From Minisyncoccota bacterium (GTDB lineage: Bacteria; Patescibacteriota; Minisyncoccia; Minisyncoccales; CG1-02-41-26), in assembly GCA_028715435.1 (NCBI GenBank), contig JAQURU010000007.1, positions 1 to 18,429 of the forward strand: a DNA stretch of 18,429 nucleotides, read 5' to 3'. Under the pieces are notes generated by a model. It was not told where the DNA came from. It worked only from the letters and a program-made list of their open reading frames with translations, and made no database searches. Positions 1 to 7,147 of this stretch are shown here, in pieces (position 1 is the stretch's first letter; each line of letters begins with the position of its first letter). Both the position numbers and the translations under genes were made by a program.

Positions 1-1
1 G

Positions 2-1348
2 GTGGCATGGGGTTCAAGCACAAATCCATTTGTTGAAGGCACAGCGTTTATTCAAAGCCCAAACGACCAGCAAAATCTAATTAGAAAGGTTTTCCCGTTA
101 GAGGCAGGGTCTCAAACAGGGCAGGCCACCTCTTCTGTTCAATATCAAGATACAAATAATAATTCAGTAGATTTTGAATTAGCAGCTACTTCTACCCAAC
201 AGGCATTGCCAGAACCAAGTTCAGGTTTACCGGCCATCACAAATTTAATGGCAATTCCTTCCCCTAAGCGTTTGGCGGTTGATTTGCTTTGGACTTGCCC
301 TACGTCAGCCAGTGCTTATATTATAACAATGGATGGCCAGGCAATAAGCCAAAACCTCAACCCAAAGCCAATGGGCGAAGTAGAATTTTTCCATGTTGAT
401 AATTTGCAGGATAATATCGAATATTCTTTTGCCATAAAATACACCGGTCAGACCGGTGAAACTTCTTTGGTATCGGATAGCGTATCGGTTAAGGCCTGGC
501 CTGGGTTTGTGGATAATAGCGACGGCACTGTATTAGATTTGCGAACCAATTTAACATGGCATAAAGATGCCAATGCAATAGAAAATATGGCTGGAGCCAG
601 CACCACTCAATATGAAGCTGATTTATTTTTGAAAGATAATTTTAGCGATTGGCGCTTAGCTAACTTTAAAGAATTGGCAAGCTTGTTTAATTATGACTTT
701 TCTGCTCCAAGCGTGTGGAAAGGGTTTGAAAATGCTGTGCCAGGGCAATACTGGAGTAAAAGCCTTTGGGAGGAAAATTTTAATGCTTGGGCAGTTGATT
801 TTTCCAACGGTAATGTGAACTACGAACATTTCTGGGGCCAAGGGCAAAGCCAATTTCCATTTTTAACTGCACAGGGCCAGGAGTTGCCTGGGGGCATGAT
901 AAACGATGATTTTGATTTTACTGATAATGGCGATGGCACAGTTACAGACAATACAACAGGGCTAATTTGGCTTAATGCTGGTTTTGCTGTGGTTGATGAC
1001 AGCGCTCGTTTGAGCTGGCTTAATGCTTTTCATTATGCCAACAATATTACTTTGTGCAATGACGGAACTTTGCAGGGAAATTCTTGGGCTCAGGGGGATT
1101 GCAACAACAATGGCGGAGTCAAATATGATGATTGGAGACTGCCCAATGTGCAGGAAATGATGGAAATCACAAAATTGGGCTGGTCTGAAATATTGCCTTG
1201 GATGAGCGGATATAGCTTTTATTACTGGACTGGCACAAAAGCTAACAGCGATAATTTTTGGTGGGTTGGAAATGGTTATAATACGGGAGTGATTTACCCA
1301 AACAGCAAAGATAGCCGAGCTAATATCCAATTAGTTCGCGACCCTTAA
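2..1348 (+). CDS. Secreted-type protein with fibronectin-like and two DUF1566 (Lcl_C) units, 5' end missing
   Basis: The reading frame is open to the left edge, so the GTG at 2 is probably not the true start; no signal peptide is visible, consistent with a lost N-terminus. Visible residues about 77-165 resemble a fibronectin type III fold (xxLxWTCP near 90, a SFAIKY strand near 140). Two DUF1566/Lcl_C units follow, about 168-300 and 305-448. Each has an NxDGTVxD-type opening (NSDGTVLD, NGDGTVTD), a WRLxNxxE motif (DWRLANFKEL, DWRLPNVQEM) and a YW[ST] strand (YWSKS, YYWTGT). The family has a C-type-lectin-like fold and is common in bacterial surface proteins; ligand unknown. A stop at 1346-1348 is followed by a promoter and a hairpin. 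Family assignment is fairly sure, function is not. Confidence 0.8.
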   Translation: MAWGSSTNPFVEGTAFIQSPNDQQNLIRKVFPLEAGSQTGQATSSVQYQDTNNNSVDFELAATSTQQALPEPSSGLPAITNLMAIPSPKRLAVDLLWTCPTSASAYIITMDGQAISQNLNPKPMGEVEFFHVDNLQDNIEYSFAIKYTGQTGETSLVSDSVSVKAWPGFVDNSDGTVLDLRTNLTWHKDANAIENMAGASTTQYEADLFLKDNFSDWRLANFKELASLFNYDFSAPSVWKGFENAVPGQYWSKSLWEENFNAWAVDFSNGNVNYEHFWGQGQSQFPFLTAQGQELPGGMINDDFDFTDNGDGTVTDNTTGLIWLNAGFAVVDDSARLSWLNAFHYANNITLCNDGTLQGNSWAQGDCNNNGGVKYDDWRLPNVQEMMEITKLGWSEILPWMSGYSFYYWTGTKANSDNFWWVGNGYNTGVIYPNSKDSRANIQLVRDP

Positions 1349-1353
1349 TTTTA

Positions 1354-1382
1354 TTGACAAAACAGCGGTTGTTTGGTAAATT
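1354..1382 (+). promoter_or_regulatory. Sigma-70-type promoter in front of a candidate small RNA
   Basis: A perfect TTGACA (1354-1359) is followed after 17 bp by TAAATT (1377-1382), a 4/6 match to the -10 consensus. Transcription would begin near 1389, just ahead of the long hairpin, with the next protein start 160 bp further on and a terminator in between. Confidence 0.5.
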
Positions 1383-1388
1383 AAATAT

Positions 1389-1501
1389 ATTAAAAGAAAG
1401 CTCTAATCTAATAGGGCGTTTAATGCCGCCGCATTTCCCCGCCCTTTTTGAGCTTTCTTTATATTTCATTCCCTCACTGTTTTTTTGAGGGGTTTATTTT
1501 T
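1389..1501 (+). ncRNA. Candidate structured small RNA (nested hairpin)
   Basis: AAAGAAAGCTC (1393-1403) pairs perfectly with GAGCTTTCTTT (1450-1460), and inside it AGGGCG (1413-1418) pairs with CGCCCT (1440-1445), leaving a C-rich apical loop. A promoter lies just upstream and a second hairpin with a U-rich tail (1471-1500) just downstream, so the segment looks like a self-contained transcript of about 110 nt. I found no match to SRP RNA, tmRNA, 6S RNA or a riboswitch that I can recognise. The alternative is that the long hairpin is simply the terminator of the DUF1566 gene. Confidence 0.4.
1471..1501 (+). terminator. Rho-independent terminator
   Basis: CCCTCA (1471-1476) pairs with TGAGGG (1486-1491) across a T-rich loop and is followed by a GTTTATTTTT tract. 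It would end either the candidate small RNA or read-through from the DUF1566 gene, and it insulates the HTH gene. Confidence 0.55.
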
Positions 1502-1541
1502 GAATTTTTTGATTTGCTTTTTATAATAGGTGTGATAAAAT
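1500..1541 (+). promoter_or_regulatory. Promoter(s) of the HTH regulator gene
   Basis: Two overlapping options are visible. TTGAAT (1500-1505) and TATAAT (1522-1527) are 16 bp apart and would give a short leader of about 15 nt. Alternatively an extended -10, TGATAAAAT (1533-1541 region), ends 7 nt before the ATG at 1549 and would give an essentially leaderless mRNA. No Shine-Dalgarno sequence precedes the ATG (CAGAAAA only). Confidence 0.5.
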
Positions 1542-1548
1542 CAGAAAA

Positions 1549-2115
1549 ATGTTTGAGAGAAGCCATATTATAAAGCTCACAGTGGTTTTATACAAAGTGA
1601 GTAATTTTTTTCCTGTTAATGAGCCAATAAAATGCGCTATTAGGGAAAAAGCGAATGAGATATTGGCTAATTTAATCTTGGCTGAAAAAGGGAAGAACTC
1701 TTCTTTAAAAGCTGTTAATGAAATAGAGGTTTTGTTGGCTTATTTGCAAATAGCAAAAGCGCAAAAGTGGGCAAAAGAGCAAGACGTGGTTGCTTTGGAA
1801 GAAAAATACAACGGTCTTAAAAATTTATTAGAAGAAAGTTTTAAGAACAAAAAGGCAGCAGTAGAGGTTTCTTTGGGTTCTATCCGCACCAAAGCAGAAA
1901 AAGACCAAGAGGTTGTTTTAGGAAAAAAACGATTAAATGATATTGTGGATCTTTTAAAAAAACGGGATGAAATCCAAGTAAAGGATTTAAAAGAGGTTTT
2001 TCCAAATTTAAGCAAAAGAACATTAAGAAGAGATTTTGAATATTTGTTGTCAAGAGGTGTTGTGGAAAGAGTGGGTGATAATAATACAACTGTGTACAAG
2101 TTAAAAAATAGGTAG
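1549..2115 (+). CDS. Four-helix-bundle protein fused to a DeoR-type HTH domain, probable transcription regulator
   Basis: 188 residues. The N-terminal half (about 8-115) is helical. Its LYKVSNFFPVNE...IREKANEILANLI pattern resembles the first helices of the four-helix-bundle family that includes 23S rRNA intervening-sequence proteins and the Avd accessory protein. The C-terminal part (about 125-188) is a winged HTH of DeoR type: RLNDIVDLLKKRDEIQVKDL, then LSKRTLRRDFEYLLSRGVVERVG as recognition helix and wing. It lies 78 bp before the sigma-factor gene, and the intervening DNA carries an array of TAGGACA boxes, so binding there to control itself or the sigma gene is a reasonable inference. The HTH call is fairly sure; the N-terminal family is tentative. 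Start ATG 1549 fits the promoter; there is no SD. Confidence 0.75.
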   Translation: MFERSHIIKLTVVLYKVSNFFPVNEPIKCAIREKANEILANLILAEKGKNSSLKAVNEIEVLLAYLQIAKAQKWAKEQDVVALEEKYNGLKNLLEESFKNKKAAVEVSLGSIRTKAEKDQEVVLGKKRLNDIVDLLKKRDEIQVKDLKEVFPNLSKRTLRRDFEYLLSRGVVERVGDNNTTVYKLKNR

Positions 2116-2185
2116 GACAGGATAGGTCAGCGGTAGGACATTTTATAAAAGCAATAATGTCCTATTAAAACTTGAAATGTCCTAT
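2112..2185 (+). promoter_or_regulatory. Array of five TAGGACA/TGTCCTA boxes (putative operators)
   Basis: Forward boxes GTAGGACA at 2112-2119, ATAGGTCA at 2122-2129 and GTAGGACA at 2133-2140 start 10 and 11 bp apart, about one helical turn. Reverse boxes TGTCCTAT lie at 2158-2165 and 2178-2185, 20 bp apart; each continues as TAAAAC. The third and fourth form an inverted repeat (TAGGACATT/AATGTCCTA). The first box overlaps the stop codon of the HTH gene and the last lies 8 bp before the GTG of the sigma gene. TATTAA (2183-2188) inside the last box could serve as a -10 element, so protein binding would directly block sigma transcription. Confidence 0.6.
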
Positions 2186-2193
2186 TAAAACCA

Positions 2194-2742
2194 GTGTCAG
2201 AAAAAGCGAATAAAAAGTTTGCTAAAATTTACGATAAGCACATAGACCAAATTTATAGATTTGTGTTTATCAAAACAGGCTCAAAAGAAACGGCTGAAGA
2301 CTTAACCAGCCAGGTTTTTGTTAAGGGCTGGAGAAAGTTCAAAGCCCAAGGCAATGATATAAAAAATGTGTCTGCCTATCTTTATCAAATTGCCCGAGCA
2401 GAAATTGCTAATTTTTATCGCGATGCGGCAAAGTTTCAAATTGTATCTACTGGGGCTGTGGAAATTCAGGACAATCAAGATGACCTTGAAATGACCCAGG
2501 AAATCAACTTCATGGGACAGGATATGCAAAAGGCCTTAAGAACAATAGAGGAGGATTTGCAAAATATTTTAATTTGGCACTATGTTGAGGGCTTAGCTTT
2601 TAAAGAAATTAGTAAGTTTTTAAATAGGCCAGAAGGAACAGTGCGGGTAATGGCCCACAGAGCTTTAAAAGAGCTACGAGAAAAGTTGGCAGACCCCACC
2701 TTTGGGCAAAGCCAAGAAGCGGATTCGGGGGAGCTTTTGTAA
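2194..2742 (+). CDS. RNA polymerase sigma-70-family factor (ECF-like)
   Basis: 182 residues, the usual size for an ECF-type factor with only regions 2 and 4. Region 2 spans about residues 8-75 (KHIDQIYRFVFIKTG, AEDLTSQVFVKGW, NVSAYLYQIARAEIANFYRD), the part that binds core polymerase and the -10 element. After an acidic linker (QDNQDDLEMTQE), region 4 spans about 110-165 with HTH GLAFKEISKFLNRPEGTVRV followed by MAHRALKEL, which contacts the -35 element. The start is GTG at 2194: an in-frame TGA at 2173 excludes a longer product and there is no SD. The next gene, 31 bp on, encodes an anti-sigma-like membrane protein, so activity is probably controlled by sequestration. Targets are unknown; the nearby surface-protein genes are obvious candidates. 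Confidence 0.88.
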   Translation: MSEKANKKFAKIYDKHIDQIYRFVFIKTGSKETAEDLTSQVFVKGWRKFKAQGNDIKNVSAYLYQIARAEIANFYRDAAKFQIVSTGAVEIQDNQDDLEMTQEINFMGQDMQKALRTIEEDLQNILIWHYVEGLAFKEISKFLNRPEGTVRVMAHRALKELREKLADPTFGQSQEADSGELL

Positions 2743-2759
2743 CGAAACACCCCTTTTTT
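2728..2759 (+). terminator. Weak G-rich hairpin with T6 tract between sigma and anti-sigma genes
   Basis: GGGG (2728-2731) can pair with CCCC (2750-2753), with a few inner A-T pairs and mismatches, immediately followed by six T (2754-2759). The structure spans the sigma stop codon at 2740-2742. It could act as a partial terminator that lowers anti-sigma mRNA relative to sigma mRNA. The stem is imperfect, so this is tentative. Confidence 0.35.
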
Positions 2760-2773
2760 GCGACATAACTATA

Positions 2774-3475
2774 ATGGATAGAGTAATTTCACAATTGAAA
2801 AGCTTGAAAGCTATAAAACCAGCTAAGGACTGGGCTGTTTTAGTTAAAAAGGATTTATTGTTTGAGCCAATAGAATTAAAGGAAAATTTAGCGAAAGAAT
2901 CTTTTTTTGCTTTTTTTGCCAAACCAGCTTTTGTGATAAGTTCAGCTGTTTTAATTGGATGTTTGATAATGGGGAGCTTGGCTTATTTTGGCTTGCAAAA
3001 AAGCAACTATGACTTGCAGGCCTATATTGACAGCTTAACCCCTCAAAACGAACAGAACAAAGTAGCAATGGCTGGCTTGGCTGATATTCAAAGCAAGATG
3101 GATGAAGTTAAAACAGCTCTTGAGGCCTTGAAAGAATCTAATAATCCAAGGCAGGTTTTAGCTGCTGCTGAAGTGGTAAAAGCCACTGCCAAGAATAGCC
3201 GAACAGCCATAGAACAGATCAAGAATTCAAGCAGCGATTTATCAAAGCAAACTTTGGCAAGCTTGACAAAAATTAAGGAAGCATCGGTTGAGTTAGAAAC
3301 CACTAGCACTGATTTACAAATAGAAATGTTTAAGAGCTATTTAGCTGAATTAGAAACTAAAACATTGTCGCTTAGCGATCAAGAAAGGCTGGCAAGCGCT
3401 GAAGAGTATTTTAATAAAGGCCAAGTTGACGAGGCAATTCTTTTATTAATTAAAATTGGCGAAACAGCCAAGTAA
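2774..3475 (+). CDS. Single-pass membrane anti-sigma-factor-like protein
   Basis: 233 residues from ATG 2774. A TTG at 2702 would lengthen it in frame but inside the sigma gene, giving a Cys/Arg-rich extension unlike an anti-sigma domain, so it was rejected. The N-terminal cytoplasmic part (1-50, MDRVISQLKSLKAIKPAKDW) has the short helical look of anti-sigma domains of CPR bacteria. One membrane helix follows at about 51-74 (PAFVISSAVLIGCLIMGSLAYFG). The outside part (80-233) is helical and coiled-coil-rich, with KSYLAELETKTLSLSDQERLASAEEYFNKG near the end, resembling DUF5667-type regions. Position 31 bp after the sigma gene supports a role in holding it at the membrane. Function rests on context and topology, not on a recognised catalytic motif. 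Confidence 0.68.
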   Translation: MDRVISQLKSLKAIKPAKDWAVLVKKDLLFEPIELKENLAKESFFAFFAKPAFVISSAVLIGCLIMGSLAYFGLQKSNYDLQAYIDSLTPQNEQNKVAMAGLADIQSKMDEVKTALEALKESNNPRQVLAAAEVVKATAKNSRTAIEQIKNSSSDLSKQTLASLTKIKEASVELETTSTDLQIEMFKSYLAELETKTLSLSDQERLASAEEYFNKGQVDEAILLLIKIGETAK

Positions 3476-3481
3476 TTTTAA

Positions 3482-3525
3482 GGCAGAAACAATAAAAAGA
3501 GAGTGCTTTTTTTATTGTTTTTGCC
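3482..3525 (+). terminator. Long AT-rich hairpin after the anti-sigma gene
   Basis: The 19-nt arms 3482-3500 and 3507-3525 (GGCAGAAACAATAAAAAGA against a T-rich partner ending TTTTTGCC) are complementary except for one or two positions, around a 6-nt loop. This may end the regulatory operon. The right arm is shared with a second, incompatible hairpin at 3519-3551, so it may instead work as a switch. Confidence 0.55.
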
Positions 3526-3582
3526 CTGAAATGTCGTAATGAAGGGCAAAAGAAAGGCAAATTCCTTTTAGGAATCAAAAGG
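3519..3582 (+). promoter_or_regulatory. Structured leader upstream of the surface-layer gene
   Basis: TTTTGCCCT (3519-3527) pairs with AGGGCAAAA (3543-3551) and competes with the preceding hairpin for 3519-3525. Further on, ATTCC (3561-3565) pairs with GGAAT (3571-3575), or alternatively CCTTTT (3564-3569) pairs with AAAAGG (3577-3582). These alternative pairings lie 37-100 nt before the ATG. I could not identify a convincing -35/-10 pair here, so whether the leader is transcribed on its own or by read-through is open. Confidence 0.4.
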
Positions 3583-3618
3583 TCGAAAAAAAATAAAACA
3601 AGAAAAATAATTAAAAAA

Positions 3619-6600
3619 ATGAGTAAAATAGCAAAGAAATTCGCAACAATTGCAACAGTTATTACTGTTTTAGCAATGGTTGCAGGACCTGTTGCTCCAG
3701 CTCAAGCGCAAACCATTGATGAGCTTCAGGCCCAAGTAGCTGCTTTGCAAGCTCAATTAGCTGCCTTGTTAACCCAATTAGGAACAGCAACTGGCGCTGG
3801 CACAATGCCAACAGATACAGCAGGCTGTTCTTTTAGCCGAAATTTGAAATTGGGCATGTCAGGCGCTGATGTGAAATGCTTGCAACAGGTTTTAAACTCT
3901 GCTGCTGACACGCAAGTGGCAGTTTCTGGAGTTGGATCTGCAGGCAATGAAACAATGTATTTTGGTCCTTTAACCAAAGCTGCTGTTATAAAATTTCAGG
4001 AGAAATACGCTTCTGAAATTTTAGCTTCTTGGGGTTTGACTCAAGGAACCGGCTTTGTTGGAGAAACCACAAAAGCTAAGTTAAACACATTACTTGGCAC
4101 AGGCACAGGCACAGGCACAGGCACTGGAACAGGAACAGGAACAGTTCCAACAACGGGCGCTGTTACTGCTTCTTTAGCAAGCGACAATCCAGCAGCAGCT
4201 ACAATAGTTGCTGATTCAACAGTTAGCACTGATGGTGCTCAATCCATGATTCCTGTGTTGAAAGTTGCTTTAAGCAATGGCACAGCTTCTGAAGTAAAAG
4301 TAACCTCATTGAAATTCACTCGAAGCGGCATTTCCGCTGACACTGATATTTCACAGGCCTACCTTTATGACGGCGACACCAAATTAGCTGAATACAATTC
4401 TTTCTCTTTAACTGTTTTAACCTTTACCAATTCAGCTGGCGTTGTTACAATCCCAGCTAACAGCGTTAAAATAATTACTTTGAAAGTTGACTTAGCTAAT
4501 GGCGCTTCTTCTGGAAAAACAATCAGATTTGGCATTAATGCTGCCTCTGATATTGTTTCAACAGCTGCCTCTGTTGGGGGCACATTCCCAATCACTGGCA
4601 ATTATATGTCAACTGCCACCACTGGAGATTTAGGCAAGTTAACTGTGGCTGTTCAATCAACAAATCCAGCCACTCCAGACCCAGGCGATGGCGTTGAAGT
4701 GATGAAGTTTACTTTAGCTGCAACCGACCAAAAAATTGAAATCAGAAAACTTATCTTCAGCAATGTTGGTTCAGTGGCTTATACTGATTTAACCAATTTC
4801 CAATTGCTTGATGCTGCCACTCCAGTTGGCTCAATCGTGGCTTCTGCCAATTCCGATAAAACAGTTGAAATGACTTTTTCGCCGGGCTTAGTGATTGAAA
4901 AAGGCAATACCAAGACAATGACCTTGAAAGCTGATGTAAAAGGTGGAACAAATCGAACCTATAAATTCAGCTTCCAGAACATGACTGATATTGTGGCTTA
5001 TGACACCCAATATGGTATTTACATTAAGCCAAATCAATCAAATTCCTGGACAATCTTAAATGCTACAGAAGCAACCATTCAAACAGGCAAATTAGTAGCT
5101 TCCAGGGCATCTGATTCCCCAAGTGGCAATATTTCTGCTTCTTCAACCAATGTTGTTTTAGCGAAATTTACCATGAAAGCTAGCGGAGAAGATATTAAGA
5201 TCTCTGATTTGACACTAGAGATTTATGGTTCTATCGGTACTGTTGGCATGTATCAAACCAGTATTTATTATGATGGTTCCCAAATGGGGCAAACAACCAC
5301 CACAATGAATACAGGAGCTACAGCTGGCGCATCTGGCGGAACAGTTTTCTCTTTTGGCAATACCTTTATTGTTCCAGCTGGAACAGAAAAGGTTTTGGAA
5401 GTAAGGTCTGATGTTAAAAACCAGGCAGGCGGTTCAATCGCGGCTGGTTCAACCTTAACCGCTAAAATTGATTCTTTCACAGCAACCGGGAAAACATCAG
5501 CTGCTTCTGTCACAATTGGCTCTGTCACTGGTTATCAATTAACTGTGTCAGCTGGCACTTTGTCTGTGGCAATGAACCAAGCTGTTCCTAATTGGTCAGC
5601 TACAGTTCCAACAGGCGTGGCCGGAGCCACTAATGTTTTGATTGGCTCGTTTGTTTTAACAGCTGGTTCAGGTGAGGGAGCAAACATTACTGCTATTACA
5701 GCATCGGTTGGCTCAACTTCAGCTCCAACTGTTGACCAAACAGAATTCCAGAACGTAAGGATTTATAAGGGTACATTAGCTAGCGGAGTTCAGCTTGGTT
5801 CTGCTTTAAACAATGGCGGAACTCCAACTGATGCTTCAACCACTTACACTGTGTATCCAAATCCATACCTAAGCTTAAATGCTGGGGAACAAGTTGTTTT
5901 GAATGTTTACGCTGATGTTTTAACTGGCGCTGATACAGATAATATCAGGCAGGTTGTTATTAGCACTGTTTATGGAACAGGCAAAATAACTAACACCTCT
6001 GTTGACAGCTCGGGCAGTGTTTCTGGCCAAACAGCTGTTATTTCATCTGGCGGATACTTAGGCGTTTTTGCTGATTCTTCCACGCCTTTAACCAGCTTAG
6101 TTGTTATGGGCACAAGCGGTGTAGAGTTTGCCAAGTTTAAACTTTCAGCCAGTTCTTCACCAGAAGCCATAACTATTTCAGGCCTTGTGGCAACAACCAC
6201 AAGAGCTGGTTCAGCCACTGTGGGCTCTGTTAGCAATCTTGTGTTAACTTCAAGCTTAACACCATCTTGGAGCGTAACCTTAACTGGCTTGAATTCCAGT
6301 GGAGTTGCTGACTTTACCGGTTTAATGACAGCTAATCCATTAGTTATTCCTGCAGGCCAAGAGGATGTGTTGACCTTGAAAGCCAATATTGCTTCTTACC
6401 CAACAGCTGTTTCTGGCTCTTCCATTACTTTTGGATTAGCCACTACAACTTGGAGAGGCGAAAGCGGCAGCCCAACCACAATTGCCCCAGCTTATGCTGT
6501 GGCAGGCAATGCCTTGTACTTGTACAAGACCAAGCCAACCATTACTTCAACAGCTTACAGCGGCACTTTAACCAACACCACACTTTCTTTGTTGAAGTTT

Positions 6601-7110
6601 AAGATAACAGCTGACGCTAAAGGCGCAATTGACCTTGAAAGGGTTAATGTTAGCATTGCGGTTAATGACGTTGCCACCACAACCGGCAATATCGCGCTCG
6701 ATGACTTCGCTATTTACGAAGTTGGGGGCAGCGGTTCTATGTTGAATGACAGAGTGTCTATTGCCACTTCAACAAGGTACAATGCTTATTCAGCTTCTTC
6801 AACATCAGCTGCCTCTAAATTTGGCGGCGGTGAAGATGATGGCTTGTCAAAAACAGGCAATATCTTATTTACCAACAATGCTGGCACTGCATTAAAGACA
6901 ATTGCAGCAGGCCAAACTGTTGAATTTGAGATAAAGGCCTTGGTTTCTGGCTCAGCTAGTGTTGGAGACAGTGTTACTGTTCAGTTAGCTGACTTAGGCA
7001 CTGCCTCAACAGACAACAATGCTATCAAATGGAGCGATGGCGTTACTGCTATAATTCCATCCACCTATGTTAAGACGATTCCGTCTGAAACATGGACTTA
7101 CGGTAGATAG
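3619..7110 (+). CDS. Giant surface-layer-like protein with N-terminal peptidoglycan-binding domain
   Basis: 1163 residues, exported. A signal peptide covers about 1-30 (MSKIAKKFATIATVITVLAMV...APAQA|QT). A short coiled coil (33-55, LQAQVAALQAQLAALLTQL) precedes a PG_binding_1 domain at 70-160 with paired cysteines C70 and C87 and the signature YFGPLTKAAVIKFQEKYA. A (Gly-Thr)8 linker (160-175) leads to six beta-rich repeats of about 150 residues, starting near 180, 339, 490, 646, 812 and 972. Each has an opening strand like GKLTVAV/GTLSVAM/GYLGVFA, then a [FL]xxxA..E.I.I strand pair and a VIPAG...LxLKADV strand. Ala/Thr/Ser/Gly richness and size fit a major cell-surface protein, possibly the S-layer subunit bound to the wall through the N-terminal domain. 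ATG 3619 is the only sensible start; no SD. A strong terminator follows. Confidence 0.85.
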   Translation: MSKIAKKFATIATVITVLAMVAGPVAPAQAQTIDELQAQVAALQAQLAALLTQLGTATGAGTMPTDTAGCSFSRNLKLGMSGADVKCLQQVLNSAADTQVAVSGVGSAGNETMYFGPLTKAAVIKFQEKYASEILASWGLTQGTGFVGETTKAKLNTLLGTGTGTGTGTGTGTGTVPTTGAVTASLASDNPAAATIVADSTVSTDGAQSMIPVLKVALSNGTASEVKVTSLKFTRSGISADTDISQAYLYDGDTKLAEYNSFSLTVLTFTNSAGVVTIPANSVKIITLKVDLANGASSGKTIRFGINAASDIVSTAASVGGTFPITGNYMSTATTGDLGKLTVAVQSTNPATPDPGDGVEVMKFTLAATDQKIEIRKLIFSNVGSVAYTDLTNFQLLDAATPVGSIVASANSDKTVEMTFSPGLVIEKGNTKTMTLKADVKGGTNRTYKFSFQNMTDIVAYDTQYGIYIKPNQSNSWTILNATEATIQTGKLVASRASDSPSGNISASSTNVVLAKFTMKASGEDIKISDLTLEIYGSIGTVGMYQTSIYYDGSQMGQTTTTMNTGATAGASGGTVFSFGNTFIVPAGTEKVLEVRSDVKNQAGGSIAAGSTLTAKIDSFTATGKTSAASVTIGSVTGYQLTVSAGTLSVAMNQAVPNWSATVPTGVAGATNVLIGSFVLTAGSGEGANITAITASVGSTSAPTVDQTEFQNVRIYKGTLASGVQLGSALNNGGTPTDASTTYTVYPNPYLSLNAGEQVVLNVYADVLTGADTDNIRQVVISTVYGTGKITNTSVDSSGSVSGQTAVISSGGYLGVFADSSTPLTSLVVMGTSGVEFAKFKLSASSSPEAITISGLVATTTRAGSATVGSVSNLVLTSSLTPSWSVTLTGLNSSGVADFTGLMTANPLVIPAGQEDVLTLKANIASYPTAVSGSSITFGLATTTWRGESGSPTTIAPAYAVAGNALYLYKTKPTITSTAYSGTLTNTTLSLLKFKITADAKGAIDLERVNVSIAVNDVATTTGNIALDDFAIYEVGGSGSMLNDRVSIATSTRYNAYSASSTSAASKFGGGEDDGLSKTGNILFTNNAGTALKTIAAGQTVEFEIKALVSGSASVGDSVTVQLADLGTASTDNNAIKWSDGVTAIIPSTYVKTIPSETWTYGR
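4096..4143 (+). repeat. Hexanucleotide repeat encoding a (Gly-Thr)8 linker
   Basis: Eight in-frame 6-bp units: GGCACA x4 (4096-4119), GGCACT (4120-4125) and GGAACA x3 (4126-4143). Gain or loss of units by slippage keeps the frame and only changes the linker length between the peptidoglycan-binding domain and the repeat region. Confidence 0.9.
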
Positions 7111-7147
7111 TTTGTTGTTAAAACCGATTGATTGATTTTTCAGATTG

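Noticed and set aside
508..516. TGTGGATAA, a perfect reverse DnaA box
   Set aside because: It lies inside a conserved coding motif (FVDNSDGT) of the DUF1566 gene and is isolated; most likely chance.
2133..2165. Terminator after the HTH gene (TAGGACATT/AATGTCCTA hairpin)
   Set aside because: It has no T-tract after the stem and the same boxes recur as direct repeats nearby, which fits operators better than a terminator.
2702..2773. Upstream TTG start extending the anti-sigma protein by 24 residues
   Set aside because: The extension lies inside the sigma gene in another frame and looks unlike an anti-sigma N-terminus; ATG 2774 starts a typical helical domain.
2770..2775. Perfect TATAAT directly before the anti-sigma gene
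   Set aside because: It overlaps the ATG at 2774, so transcription from it would start inside the gene, and no -35 sits at a suitable distance.
4096..4143. Possible CRISPR-like or tandem regulatory repeat
   Set aside because: The 6-bp units are contiguous, in frame and code for Gly-Thr; there are no spacers.
5970..6386. Minus-strand ORFs inside the surface-layer gene
   Set aside because: The + strand protein is continuous, with clear repeats, signal peptide and terminator; the antisense frames have no recognisable features.
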